This document shows, piece after piece, positions 30,166 to 41,999 of a stretch of 64,000 bases of DNA. How positions within the stretch are numbered: the stretch's first letter is position 1; every line of letters starts with the position of its first letter. A program made the position numbers and the translations under genes. The notes under the pieces were generated by a model, which saw only the letters and a program-made list of their open reading frames with translations, was not told where the DNA came from and made no database searches. This DNA is from Triatoma infestans (taxonomy: Eukaryota > Arthropoda > Insecta > Hemiptera > Reduviidae): positions 22,674 through 86,673 of the forward strand of contig JAAEAF010003502.1 of assembly GCA_011037195.1 (NCBI GenBank), read 5' to 3'.

Positions 30166-30480
30166 TCATTCGGATGACGCCTGTTTTCTAGGTTTACCTT
30201 TTGGCCATCCCTTCTTTTTCAAGGTTCTGGGAGGGCGGTCCGAGATGTTTCCGCCCTCTGACTCAGAGGCATCAATGTCTGTTCCTAGGAGCTGCCAATT
30301 TTGGCGCGAAGAACAGACATTTGTGCTGGAGGAGCGTGTTCCCCCAGCGAGTTTCTTCATTCTACTACCTCGAGTCAACTATGGGTGAGCGAGGTAGCGA
30401 TATAATTTTTGCCTGCTTTCTTCTGGGTGATCGGCGAGGCGGACTTACCACCTGCCAGGTATCTGTGAAGAAGCAAACAA
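30166..30480 (-). pseudogene. I-type LINE ORF1, C-terminal tail
   Basis: About 100 residues are open on the minus strand, ending RPPRTLKKKGWPKGKPRKQA and a stop, with a basic SPPRRSPRRKQAKI stretch near the upstream end. Basic tails of this kind (xKGWPKGKPRK) close ORF1 in related arthropod elements, where ORF1 is an RNA-binding protein. The zinc knuckles that should precede it are absent, so the copy is truncated at about 30480. Identification rests on position and the tail motif. Confidence 0.55.
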
Positions 30481-30548
30481 TTTCATAAATGATACAATTT
30501 TAATACTATTACCAACAAATATAAACTTACAGTCATGTAAGACTAGGA

Positions 30549-30897
30549 TAGGTGTAATAGGATCCGAAGAGATGGATCCAAAGCAGAGAGAAAGACACAA
30601 AATTGTGAATCTCACTCGCAACTTAGGCCAGACTAGAGTGGGAGACATGTATATGTACAGCTGCGCTGACCCTACAAGGGACTGTCTTTAGAACAGTTAA
30701 TGCAGCAGTTATAACGCATCAGCAACCAAATACTACTCTTCTCTTTACTCAGTCTAAATCTCTAATTTCTATTTAAGTGTAAAGGTCTGGCAGTTTATTG
30801 CCTCTATTTTATTATACAGTGTTCAGCATTCATTCTAGCTTATTTCTCAAAAACCCTTCCTCACTAATTTCTTTCCCTCTGAAACCTATTGTATAGG
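30549..30897 (+). mobile_element. Solo LTR, family C, with 4-bp TSD
   Basis: The 341-bp unit TGTAATAGG (30553) ... CCTATTGTA (ending 30893) is flanked by TAGG at 30549-30552 and 30894-30897. Aligns with the 6902-7294 copy. TATTATACAGTGTTCAGCAT may hold the R-region boundary. No internal region attached. Confidence 0.78.
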
Positions 30898-31235
30898 TAA
30901 CTGAAAATAACTCTGAATATTTAAAGATAAATATGTAATATATATTCAGAATTATCAGACAAGATATCTGATGTAAAAAAAAGTAGTCAAATTTATAATA
31001 TATATGTGTCAAATACAAGTAAACAAATATAATACGTATATAATATGTAGAATGTAATTCTAAAAACCTGTACAAACTAATTTTTAGTAGATATGTAAAA
31101 GAAAAGAATCTTTTTATTTAATAACTAAATTAAATAACCTAGCATTTTTAGGAAAATAATATAATTATTTTAATCATGTAAATATAATATAATGATAAGG
31201 AATAATAGCAAAAGAACAATTTAAAGAACAAAAAC

Positions 31236-31600
31236 AGAAATCTGGTTTGAAACGCAGACACGACCTCTCTCTTACTGCGATTTACATACGTGTAATTGAC
31301 TAACTCTGTTCTAAGTCTAACATATAATTAATTCTGACTAGATGTTTAGTTGTCTTCAACTTACATGTATGTAAACTCTATAAAAATTACTTTTCTGAGG
31401 AAACCATAACATAATACTATCCCAAAATCTCCATTAAATGATTTGTTCTGAAAACTAATTCATACAAAAGTGATACGTCTTTGTACGTATGGTTGAAGCA
31501 TAACAAATTTAAAGAAATGGAGAAACTCGCAAAAAAAGAGTGATAAATATAACTAATGCGTATATCTCTAATTTTCATCCGATCAAAAATCTTTAAGAAG
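31236..31600 (-). repeat. DR family, 3' half
   Basis: Begins AGAAATCTGGTTTGAAACGC, then CTCTCTCTTACTGCG, and continues with the family's TTGTACGTATGGTTGAAGCA region. The 5' hairpin is missing. Confidence 0.55.
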
Positions 31601-31690
31601 ATATTAAAACCCGTCTTGAAAGCATCAAGAACAGTGCATAACGCGAGCTTACCAGTCTACAGGCTACAGACGTTATCTTCCAACAATGGT

Positions 31691-32270
31691 CTTGTGAAAT
31701 GTGATTGGTGATGTTGTGTGTTCGTGTGCGGGTAGCTTGTGTAGCACGAGCGGTTTAGTAAAAGGGGTATGTGTTTGTGAGTTTTAAGAGAGAGAAGTAA
31801 TAAGAATAATTAAGAAAACATTGGTAGATTAAATTAAATAAATTATCTTTTAAGATATTTAAATATTTTACAATATCACAACATTATGTTTATGAAATTA
31901 AGTATTTATCTAAATTAAATGCAAAATTCTTATGTTTTAACTTAAAGTGGTACTGATTTTTAGAGAGCGATTCCTGAAGCAAGTGTTCTGGCTTTGAAAG
32001 CAGAGTGCAGACTGTCTTGAAGGAATGCCCTCTCTAACGGGGGATTTTCTCTTACAAAACAGTTGGCCAAGTAAAATCGTATTAATTTAACGGATTCTTA
32101 TGCCTTTGTTTCCCTAATAGCAATGACCTTAAATTACAGTACCTGACTCTTTTCACTGCACTAAGATACATTTAAATATTAACAAAATTCTATTTTTCAA
32201 ACTATAAAATATTCTAAAATATTTTTCAAAAATTATCATTTTCTTTCATTGCTTTCTTCCACTACACTTG
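31691..32270 (-). mobile_element. Solo LTR, family A, with 4-bp TSD
   Basis: 31695-32266, minus strand TGTAGTGG...CATTTCA, flanked by CTTG at 31691-31694 and 32267-32270. It is collinear with the 7583-8111 copy, including GCGATTCCTGAAGCAAGTGT and GGAAACAAAGGCA on the minus strand. Confidence 0.72.
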
Positions 32271-32279
32271 CTAGTCACT

Positions 32280-33960
32280 CACTCAGCCTTAATTTCAAAT
32301 CTGAAATATTTTTTACTAGGAAAAATGTGTGTTACCTCAGTCTGAAGATCATGTTACTACAGTCCTAACTTTACTCAGGAGACAAACTTTATAGATAATG
32401 TCCAAAAAAAGGGAAAAACGACAATGCAGAGTTGTATCTGCTGGCTTTCAACTTCTGAGTAAAGGAAAATCAACGTTTCATGTTTCCTGTTGAATCGCTC
32501 TGCAAACTTGTAAGTATGACAAACTGGTTAGAAAGTGCACTGTAAAAAAAAAAAGAAAAAAATAGGTGTCACAGAAGACCCTATCTCAGAGATGAAGGCT
32601 AACTAGCAAAACCCCTCCCTTCATTTAATCTAATCTTTACATTAGTACGATTAGATTAAAGAAGTTGGGTTATAAGAGTGTGCAGTTTTACACAGATGTT
32701 CAATTGGATATTTTTCTATCTCACAAGGTCTATTAAGGTCCTGTTTTCTCATCAAATTAGATTTTCTAGAAAAACTCAATTTAAAATTGACTTTTTCTTT
32801 TGTGCTGTTTTTTTTTGTATTTTTTCTACTATGTCTCCCAGTTACAGCCACAAATTTCTTTTCCTACCATTTCTTATTATCTTTACTGTTAGATAACAAG
32901 TTTCATACTTGGTTAAATTTAGTAAATTCTCATCTGCACTCTTCATCTCATTATACGGTTAAATGATAAAGAACAAAACAAAGAGCAAAGCCCGGTGACT
33001 GAAATACAGCATATCTTGAGTGGAAAACTAAGGTATATAAGATACAAAGATTTCTGAAATAATAGCAGAAGAAGTTACATTTTAGAAAGACAAAAATTAC
33101 AGAAGAAAAGAAAAAAAAAAACGAAGTGTATTACTCCCTAATTTGTGCGTATGTATATTATACTTTTAGTTTTGAGGGGCGCGTATGAATGTTAATGCAG
33201 GTGCCAGCCAGCAGACAAAACTGGATAAGATTTATATACTTACAAAATCCTTCTTCTCTTGGTGTCTTTATCATCATATAAGAGGAAGGATACTTTACCT
33301 TTAAACTAGGTCGAACCAAGCAACTTTACAATATATAATTCATAATCCTACCAAATCCTTTTTGTACCAACTTCTAATACATACAATAACTACATTTCTT
33401 GACTATTATAATTTTTTTTTTTTTAATATAGTATCTTACATTATATTACTAGAATTTATCACTTACAATGTACTACTTAATTTCTTATAAAAGGAAAACA
33501 AACAAAAAACACGTAAAAAAAAAAAGTTACTAGAAAGTATTAAAGAACATGTAAAAACTTTTTCTAAGCTACTTCCTCATATAAGCCTTTCTTGATTATA
33601 AAATTCGGTATAATAATAAAAGAGCATTAAGATGATAATACTGTATTGTATTTTCTAATGAAAGGGAAAAGTTTTCCGCGGCTAAGTATTTGTAAGGGGG
33701 ATGAATAAATATACCGTTCTGAAGAAAGTTTTCCAATGGCAGATGACAAATTTCCAATAATAGGCTAATTAAGTGAAGGGATTTTCACAGCAATTAATGA
33801 ATCTAACTGTAAAATTCTGAAGATGAGAGAGCTTTTTAATTAAGTGCAAGGAGGGAGGCAATTACTTAACATAATTGTCTTTATTTATGATTTATTTATT
33901 ATCTAAACAAATTATATTTTTGATATGTAGATAATTTTTATTTAATAAAATAAATGTTTT
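32280..33960. other. AT-rich sequence, nothing recognised
   Basis: One TTTAATCTAATC / GATTAGATTAAA inverted pair at 32620-32660 resembles the AATCT LINE tails but has no body attached. Several A- and T-runs. No gene supported. Confidence 0.35.
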
Positions 33961-33964
33961 TTAA

Positions 33965-34985
33965 TTTTTTTTTTTTTTTTGTAAATCTGTATTTATGCTA
34001 CAATCAGCGTAACTACGCTATAAGTAACAATTATTACAAAGAAGTACATACATAATGAGTGTAGAAGCTACCAACTGATAACACTTCAAAATTACACAAA
34101 AAATACTATTCACTCTCTTCACTTGAGAGGAGATCACGCGGCCATTGTCTTTGAAGACATCTAGGAGGGTTATTAGGAAGTATTCGGGAAGACAGGTGTT
34201 TGAACAAGAGGATTTGTATATGACTGTAGGTTAATATGGAATTTCCTGTAACGGGTTTCGGCGACTTGAGCAATGAGCGGTATATTAAGGCCAGTGTGTA
34301 TGGTTTGGTAGGAGACGTAAAAAGGAACGTTTACAATGTTACAGAGAATTCTGGATTGTAAGGATTGGAGTCTCTGGAGATTTGAGCGTTTGGTTGAACC
34401 CTATAATTTTATGGAGTTTGGTTGGAGGCGTAAAAAGGAGCGTTTACAATGTTACAGAGAATTCTGGATTGTAAGGGTTGGAGTCTCTGAACCCCATAAT
34501 TCTATCTCACACGCCCAGATAAGCTTTAAAATAGATGTATAAATTAGTCTTTTGTTGCTTAGGGAGAGTTTAGACTGTTGTCCAGTAGTCTTTTAAGTTG
34601 TCGAAAGCGTCTGTTTAGTTCTATTATTTAAGTTGTGTATAAGGATTCCAGGTAAGTCTTCGGTCTAAGTAAAGCCCAAGGTAGCTAGCAACGTTGACCA
34701 CTGGTAAGGGCATTAAGTTATTAGTAGACTCGGGGAAGAGTAATGCGTCGATGAGTGAAGGTAATGTTTTGGGACTTGTGTTCATTAAGTTTAATGACCT
34801 ATTTTTCTAGGGACGAGAAGGGGTTTTGCAGATTTCTAAGGACTATGACGGGATCATTATTGGTAGACAGAATAGCAGTATCATCTGCGTAGGTGAAAAG
34901 TATAGTATCAGGATGTGTTCGGATGTCTGCAGTGTATACTTAATAAAGGATAGGACCTAGAATGCTGCCTAGAGAGGACCTCGAA
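33965..34985 (-). mobile_element. jockey-clade LINE fragment with internal duplication
   Basis: On the minus strand one frame gives GSILGPILY, a stop, VYTADIRTHPDTILFTYADD then TAILSTNNDP, followed after shifts by NVASYLGLYLDRRLTWNPYT. The protein parallels the 19869-21482 element, residue by residue in this part. It runs to a poly-A (T-run 33966-33980). A 113-bp segment is duplicated in tandem: GTAAAAAGGAACGTTTACAA at 34316 and the near-identical GTAAAAAGGAGCGTTTACAA at 34429. Many stops show it is old. Confidence 0.75.
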
Positions 34986-35004
34986 TGTTTTTAAAATAAA
35001 AATA

Positions 35005-35070
35005 AAAAATTTAGTGTGAAACTTTCACAGTATTTTCCCTCCACTGTTTATCTCAATTTCTTAATGACAT
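35005..35070 (-). repeat. DR family, 3' terminal fragment
   Basis: AAAAATTTAGTGTGAAACTT then TCACAGTATTTTCCCTCC is a diverged DR end adjoining the jockey fragment. Confidence 0.4.
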
Positions 35071-35289
35071 GAGATATTTTCTTGATATGGGGATGCCATG
35101 TTAATTTGTAATCGTTAAAAAGTCCCAAAACGATTTACAACCACCGAATGGGAAACTTGAAAAGGGCCTAATTGAATAGTATCAGGCCAGGGGAAAATAT
35201 TCTGCATTTTCTGCAAAATCATAGTAACTATGCTTTTGTTTGCAGCGGCACTCTAAAAGCTAACTTTCTTGCACTATTCATTAAGGCTT

Positions 35290-35960
35290 TGCATTGCATA
35301 CCCTATTTTTGGTATATTACTTTCCTGTAGTATAAAAGGTGATATCGAGAGAATACTGAAGAACTCTAATATCTGGGACTAATCAAACTTTTAAATCGAT
35401 GTGTTATGTTTAATAGCAGAGGCTTAGTGCAACTCTTTGAGCCATGTCCGGTTATCCTAGGACCCGGTAACCTGATTTCCCCAACTGATAGTAGCCTTCG
35501 TTGTAATGTGTTAATTGTGTTAATAATTATCCTGCCCGGAATGCCCATTATTATCATTTTTCTTTCAATATTACGACGTTTACATTGTTATGGACCCTGG
35601 GTATTTCTTGGGTAGCCTGCCATCATATTTTTTGTTTTCTGTCCTGTTTATATGTAGTCATATAAACTTGTCATATAAACTGTTTGTATATAGTCTACTG
35701 TGCTAAATTGTTGCCTAAACTCAGTTTATATGTGGGCAGCTAATTGTGTTCTTCCAGCCATCATTTAATTTGTACTTTATTATCTTTTCATAGATTTTTA
35801 CTAATCCAACAGCAATTGGTCGGTAAGACTGACTTGAATTGAAATCATTTCCTAGCTTTATTTAAGAAGGAAACTGTCGTATATGTCCCCAACTATTAAT
35901 CACTGTACCGCTGTTCCCACATTTCATTTGTGATCCTAAGAGACGTAGATTTGCCTCCTT
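35290..35960 (-). pseudogene. Degenerate non-LTR reverse transcriptase fragment
   Basis: One minus frame near 35745-35870 gives FNSSQSYRPIAVGLVKIYEK then IIKYKLNDG, the SYRPIALxSxLGKIxEKII region of LINE reverse transcriptase finger motifs. The remainder to 35290 has no clear motif. Clade not assignable. Confidence 0.42.
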
Positions 35961-35980
35961 TTTTTTCCTTTTTTTTTTAT

Positions 35981-36212
35981 TTAATTTAAGGCGCGTCAAC
36001 ATCTTTGGCCATTATCGCCTGGAGCCTTCTCGGTGCACTGCCGGCCTCCGAACAGTGTTCTCTCGTTATAGACAACACTATCCATCACCGTTCAGTGAGC
36101 TCCAGAGGCTCCTAGGAGCACAGCTGGGCTAAGGGTAGCACAGCTGGACTCGAACCCGGGTCCTCCGCGTGGGAGTCCAGTAAGCTAACTACTTGTACGC
36201 TATTCTCTTTTC
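35981..36212 (-). mobile_element. tRNA-derived SINE
   Basis: Minus-strand order: head with a decayed A box, B box GGGTTCGAGTCC (36146-36157 region), body GCCTCTGGAGCTCACTGAAC, AACACTGTTCGGAGGCCGGC, and 3' domain GGCGATAATGGCCAAAGATG followed by TTGACGCGCCTTAAATTAA. Same family as 47040-47280 and 48864-49088. Parts of such copies read as open frames by chance. Confidence 0.78.
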
Positions 36213-36214
36213 TG

Positions 36215-37185
36215 CCGCCTCTTTTATTGCATTTTTCAATTCCCACCTTTGAAATGATCGATTCATGTGATCAACCATTTTTTAAATATATCTGGCACAG
36301 TCAGGAATCCAATGTTTTATGGAAACCTTCTACTAGTATCCATTCTTATTCTTCAATTGTGGAGAGTAAACATTTTTTAGTCTAGATATTATTGCTCCAA
36401 ATAATTTTTGGTGTCATACTTCTATCTAAACTGTTGCATACCAAAAATGTCGAGTGAGAGAAAGTTATGTTAATGTTTAGAATTGAATATTTCAGCAAAT
36501 TCAACGTAAAAAAAAAAAAGAACGAAATTTACAAAGTATTTGACAGAACTAGTCGCTGATTTAGAACTATAAACATAATGAAATACATAATACATATTTA
36601 ACTATCAAAGTTCGATTCACTTGTTAAATTTAAGACCTTTACCACGTATTGTTTCATAAGAATAAAAAATTCATTTACTTACAAATAAATTAGTGGATAA
36701 TTTAATGCTGCCCATTTACATCAACGGCTCTAAATTTATTCTCCCATTTATTGCAGACGCTCCTTTTTCTTTATTCTGGGTAAAATTTATGTGTGACTTT
36801 TATATTAATAAATAGGTCATAGCATGCGGCGCATGATCGTTTATTAAATGAGCTATAAGTGTTAACTTCCTTATAGTTTGGAAGTAATATTTTTATGCGT
36901 TTCTTTCTAACATTTATTTTTATTCTACTTTGTTCTCAGTTACGTTTTTAAAAGTAGTGGTTAACGCGAAAATTCTTATTTCAGTCCATTGTTATAATTC
37001 TGTCGCTTATAATAATGTAAGATTCAAGTAATTTTTTTGTTTTTAGCAATGAATCTTGCGTTCATTATGATCTGGGGTTACAAAATTTGTTCCCTCCTTA
37101 TTCACTTTGTACTGAAAATAATGAATACCGAATATGCAATAATCGTATGAATATTTTATTGTTTTTCATTTATGGCTGGTATAAG
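36215..37185. other. AT-rich sequence, nothing recognised
   Basis: A weak DR end (GAGTGAGAGAAAGTTATGTT) lies at 36453-36480. No other feature supported. Confidence 0.3.
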
Positions 37186-37289
37186 CGCTGGCATTACTCA
37201 TTCAGACATTCACTTTCATTCATAACTACAAGTTCTCCAATAAGTAATATCATCCTAATAAACACACACTCACATCACTGAAAAATCTT

Positions 37290-38102
37290 ACATGTACTAT
37301 TTGGTCGGGATCTAGGATGGAGGAAGGAGTAGGAGCTGGCGTGTACGGGGCACATCCGAGATGCGACATCTCGGTGAGCCTGGGAAGACCAGCCACGGTT
37401 TTTCAGAAAGAGCTAGTCGCAATTATCAACTGCGCCGCCGAAACAGGGCAGGGAGTGCATAACCCAAGAATCATCATTTATTCGGATAGCCAGGCTGCTC
37501 TGCGGGCGACTCGTGGGAGATCAGCCCAAGGCTGGTGTGGGATTGCCTAGGTGCACTCAGGGAAACTCAGTAGCCATAATAAGGTTTTCTTGGTTTAGAT
37601 ACCTTAGGCCAACATTAGGGTCACATAGGCCAACTGCAGAAGTACTCTAATTAGGCCGGGTGCCACAAGGATAGCAGTTGGCGTTTTCACTGGCCATTCT
37701 AGACTTAATAAGCACATGCATCGCATGGGCCTGGCAATGGATAGCCTGCGTAGGTTTTGTCAGGAAGAAGAGGAAACAGCACTGCACGTTTCATGTCAGT
37801 GCGAGGGGCTTGTATGCCTGAGGTATCGGCTCTTTGAAGAGAAGAAGCTGACGTCTGCAAGCCTCAGCCAGGGGCCCCTCTCGGGTCTATTAATTCTATT
37901 AAGGTAGACATGACTCAAGAGGGTGCTCTTAACCGACCACCTAGGAGCCTCCCCAGATTCCAAAGTTCAACTAAAAGACAGGGCTGGAGAGGGGTCTCCA
38001 ACTTGGGGGTGCCACAATAGACCCTTGGGAGTCGCGGTGGCGCAGGATGAAGAGTCAATCCCCCCCCACAGAATCTAATTTAATCTAATTTGGTCGGGAT
38101 AG
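37290..38102 (+). mobile_element. 5'-truncated LINE inserted into a LINE 3' repeat, 13-bp TSD
   Basis: ATTTGGTCGGGAT occurs at both ends (about 37300-37312 and 38088-38100). The insert starts within an RNase H domain and ends GTCGCGGTGG...CCCCCCCACAGAATCTAA then TTTAATCTA, an AATCT-type tail. The sequences left and right of the TSD join into the unit that is tandemly repeated at 25985-26394, so this copy landed inside that repeat. Confidence 0.82.
37302..37905 (+). pseudogene. LINE RNase H and C-terminal fragment
   Basis: The first frame reads GSRMEEGVGAGVYGAHPRCD, then VFQKELVAIINCAAE and RIIIYSDSQAALRA: RNase H with its Glu (QKELVAI) and Asp (YSDSQAAL), though the opening TDGS lies at the truncation point. 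After a frame break a second frame reads HRMGLAMDSLRRFCQEEEET then ALHVSCQCEGL, the C-terminal zinc motif. The middle of the RNase H domain is disrupted. Related to the RNase H fragment at 3390-4015. Confidence 0.72.
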
Positions 38103-38219
38103 AGTACTCAATATTCTTCTACCCCTAAATCTTAAGCCTAAATTCTAAAATATGTTATATACATCTAAACAAAAGTATAAACTATTTACATATTAATTCA
38201 AATTTATTATTTCCACTAA

Positions 38220-38770
38220 TTTTTTTTTCATAAACTTTAATAACTATTAAAAATTTTATCAGCCGGTCGATGAACAGCCGGTGGATCATCTTTCAGGACT
38301 TTTGACAAGGTATTGGGAATGTTGTTCAATTTTCTACTTCGTTGATTTATATAAGAGGCACTCAATTATAATATGTTGCGCGGATTATTGGGACATTACA
38401 AGTATTACAAAATGGGATTTGTTCCAATGTTTCTATATTAAAATCAAACATGAATACGTAATACTTATTTTTACTAAAACTGTATTCCTTCGAGAATATG
38501 CGTATATTTTCTTTTCATCATTTCATATTTCAAAATCTGGTATATTTTCCAAGTTTCTGACAATAAATTAATATTCATGTCATCCAGTTATTGCTACGTT
38601 CTCTAATTAACTTTTTTTAAAAAGCAAAAACAAACATTAAAATTAAATTTGATTGGAATGATTGTTACAATTGAAAAAAACAAATCAATCTTTCTGTTTA
38701 GGAAATTCGCCACACAAGCTTTGTACTGCATGTTGTTAATACCGGCCTTAGTATGCGATAATATTATTCC
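38220..38770. other. Unassigned sequence
   Basis: CAGCCGGTCGATGAACAGCC at 38261 resembles the 3' part of the 1.5-kb hammerhead-like motif but no core is present. The 96-codon reading at 38281-38571 shows no domain. Confidence 0.3.
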
Positions 38771-39815
38771 TACTTATTTATTTATTTAACGGATTATAAA
38801 TCCTTTGTACATAGTATATTCAGTTTCAGCTATTAACATCAACAAGTAGTATAAATATAACTCTAAAGGAACATTTGAATCAAAAAATACTTAAAATCTA
38901 AAAAATATTTAATATATATAAATAAGTATATTTATATTTATAATCTAAGATAATGTATATCTTATAATGTATATCAGTCAAGGAAGAGTTTACATTGCAT
39001 TTGGAATTGACTTTTCTTTAATACAAATTGAGATAAAATAAAATAACCAAATGAAAATCAACCTTTATGAGAGGGAAGGATACATCAAATAGACTTATAT
39101 AAAACAAATAAGTAAAAGTTCAGTAATAAAAAACATAATCAAACCTGAAATATTAAGATAACAAAGAAAAAATATAAGTATATACAAGTATTTGATCATA
39201 AATATTTCATAATTACAGGGAAAAGGTACGGTGCGAGGGATTTAGTTTATGGAATGTTGTGCTTGAAGGATAGAAGAAAATCAGTAACTGCGTTTTTAAA
39301 CTGGATTCTAGAGAGATGAAAAATATCTAGTTCGGAACTAAGTTTATTCAGTAATCTTAATGATCGGGGTATTGATGAATTGCAGGAGTAGTGATTTCTA
39401 TAAAATTGTATGAAGAAAAGATTGCGGTGCCTAACGTTTTTGACAGGGACTTGGAAGGTCACTGAGGATAGTAACTCAGAGCTGTCTATTAGGCCATGGA
39501 TAATATCATAAACCAGTAGCAAATCGAATAATTTCCTCCGATCTGTACAAGTTAGCAATCTGAGATGGTTTCTGAGAGTTGTGTAGTCTAATTCCTGTCT
39601 GGGGATGTTAAGTTTGAATGCAATCAATCTTAGAAATTTATTTTGAATATTTTCAATAGTTTCAGTGTGACAAAGAAACTTAGGTAACCAAACAGGGGAG
39701 CAGAATTCCAGGTGAGATCTGACTAATGCACAATATAGGAGTTTGAGTGAATTTAGATCTCTGAATTGGTTGTTATTCCGAAAAATAAGCTACACATTAA
39801 CCTCTTTGTCACGTC
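38770..39815 (-). mobile_element. CR1-like LINE 3' end
   Basis: Contains the thumb and C-terminal part of a reverse transcriptase (next entry), a 3' UTR of about 460 bp and the tail CCGTTAAATAAATAAATAAG on the minus strand. The 5' truncation is near 39810. No TSD recognised. Confidence 0.7.
39247..39812 (-). pseudogene. CR1-like reverse transcriptase, C-terminal part
   Basis: Open for about 185 codons on the minus strand: LKLLYCALVRSHLEFCSPVW, LPKFLCHTETIENIQNKFLR, LIAFKLNIP, then LLTCTDRRKLFDLLLVYDII, HGLIDSSELLSSVTFQVPVK, and RNLFFIQFYRNHYSCNSSIP. This is the L..LY.aLVRs.LEY.s.vW ... IQ.kFLR ... RR...D...lykiinG.iD...LL region that follows the palm in CR1/L2-type enzymes. The frame ends at a natural stop. 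Palm motifs with the catalytic aspartates are missing through truncation; there is otherwise no disruption. Confidence 0.75.
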
Positions 39816-39819
39816 TACC

Positions 39820-41400
39820 ATATAGAAGAAACAGTTATAACGCTATCTCTAACTTACATCAAAATCTAGAAGAAATCTAATAAAGGCGGCAATGTTACAG
39901 TTTTAGAAATCTCAAGATCAACCTTGAAGTGTTATTAAGCAATGACTAAGAAGAAAGCAACCAATGTGGCATTTAAAGAGTTTACTGCGATTGTGAAATC
40001 TATAGCACAACTCTCAAAGAGCTATTCAAGAAACTTGTAGTAAGAAGAAATGAACCTTTCAATTCGCCTGTGTCAAGGATTCTTTTAAAAACTAGAGATA
40101 TTCTTTAACAAGTAGTCACATTATCTAACAACAGTAGGAAGAAGCAGTATTTTCTATCTAACGCTTCAAGCGACTCAGATCAGACAACGCTACCCATTCT
40201 ACAGACATCTTTGCACAGTAACTTTTTTAATCTATTTTCTCCTCATTACTAATCATATACAGTATCAGTTTGTGCATTCATTTTCATAATTCAACCACCT
40301 ATTTTCTACTACTATTACAATATAATCGAGTACAAGCAATATTCAATTGAAAATTGACAATGCTTTTGAATTTATTGTAATTAATTATTCATTTAAATGA
40401 AAATGTTCCATCACAGGTGTTTGTGAAATTATTCTCAGATTTCAAATTCACTGGTATTAATTTCATGAATAAATTAGTAATCAAATTAATCAATACTTTT
40501 TCGCATATTTTTATGAACATAATATTAAGGTAATTTGAATGGAATATTTATACAACTTCATTACTGATAAAATTTGATTATAACCTCATTGATAAAATTA
40601 ATTTTCCTTTTAAAAATAAATAAATTAAAATAAATTAAACTATATAGAAGAAAGAATTTTCGAATTTAAAAGGGGTATTTTTTTTTTTTATCATAATAAA
40701 TTGCAATATTTAAATAATATGAGTTTCATAGAGTAATATATATTTATATACGAACACATCTGGCAGCAAGAAAATGAACCTGAGATTGACTTCATCGACT
40801 TTCAAATGCCCGCTGCCAGTGTATCCTTCATTTTCTCTATTCTATCTAGTTCCCAAGGTAAGCCAAATTACTGGAAAACAGAAGGTAAATTTATTTTCTT
40901 CATACATCTCAAATAAGAAATCCATGGCCAACGTTGATTTTTTTCTCTATTATTAAGTTTATCATTGAAAGTGGAATTCTGTTTTTCGTTTTCTGGATTT
41001 TTTATATTCCCCTTATGACTGTATCAGGAATTATTATAATCATATCTTATATTACGATTTATATCGTATTGAAATTCTCGTGAGTAAAAAGAAAAGTTTT
41101 TTAGCAACTGGTGTTCATGTGTGTGTGTATGTATGTGTGTGTGTTTTCAGGTTGAAAATTCCCAGGTTGAAGAAGGTTTCAATCGAATTAGGTCAACTAG
41201 TTCTATGCGTTCTACTGAATGAATGTTTTTTCCCCCTAATTTCTGCGGGTTCCCTACAAAGTGCTACTGCAATGCAATATACGGTATTTACCAACATTAA
41301 GACGCATTAAATTCATTGTTAGAAAATTCCAAACTTAACTTGAAGAGCAAAGTTACAGAATATATATATATATAACTTATGAATATCGAAACAGCTGTAA
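39820..41400. other. AT-rich sequence, nothing recognised
   Basis: T-run at 40679, TG-rich stretch at 41117-41143. No gene or family copy supported. Confidence 0.35.
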
Positions 41401-41404
41401 TGAT

Positions 41405-41830
41405 TTTTTTTGTGTTTTGTTTTGTTTTTTCTCATTTATTAGAAAATTTACAACTGCTGGTGCGCTTGCGTAACCAGCAACAAGTAAATGAGATGACTTA
41501 CAATAACGGGAATGCAGAAATCACCCATTGGTGACTCTCCACACTATTTCGCTGCGCTTATAAGAGATCACGAGGACACTGCCACCTCAGTCGTCGAGGA
41601 GGGTTATCTGGAATGGCTGTTGAGGAAAGTTGGTGAATTAATGGATTGTGATGATGTGTGAAACTTGCGGTATCGTATTTGGACCAGGTCATTATATATA
41701 AATGGAATGTATTGTCAGATTAGAAACGTAAAACGGAGCATTGGTTTTACAATGGAGTATTTTGGATTGTTGGGTTTGGAGGCGGTGGATGTTGGAACGC
41801 TTGGTTCAGCCTCATAACTCGAGAGTGATT
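41405..41830 (-). mobile_element. jockey-clade LINE 3' end
   Basis: One minus frame reads INSPTFLNSHSR while another gives IPDNPPRRLRWQCPRDLL and a stop, matching TIPDNPPRRLNRQWPQDF at the end of the 19.9-kb element. The 3' UTR also matches (GAGAGTCACCAATGGGTGAT against GAGAGTGCTACCACTGGGTA) and ends in an A-rich tail at 41405-41440. Third member of this jockey family in the window. Confidence 0.72.
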
Positions 41831-41999
41831 GTTTTTTAAATTTGGAATACTAATTGCACATATATAACAGATACTCGTGAAGATGTCCACTGTAAAATAG
41901 ATCGCCATGGCGTATTCCCGGGTCATATGTCGTATTTTAGGCTGCCTTAACAACAACCGCTACAAACTGAACGTCATAAGAGGCGTGAAATGTTTCCCT

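Larger units (their letters stand above)
26442..30480 (-). mobile_element. I-type non-LTR retrotransposon, nearly complete but dead
   Basis: Minus-strand order: ORF1 tail (30480-30166), endonuclease (29972-29238), reverse transcriptase plus RNase H (29265-26734), C-terminal zinc motif (26690-26442), then 3' UTR. EN, RT and RNase H in one ORF2 is typical of the I group. ORF1 is 5'-truncated. Three frame disruptions and one motif deletion inactivate it. I found no certain TSD. Confidence 0.85.
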
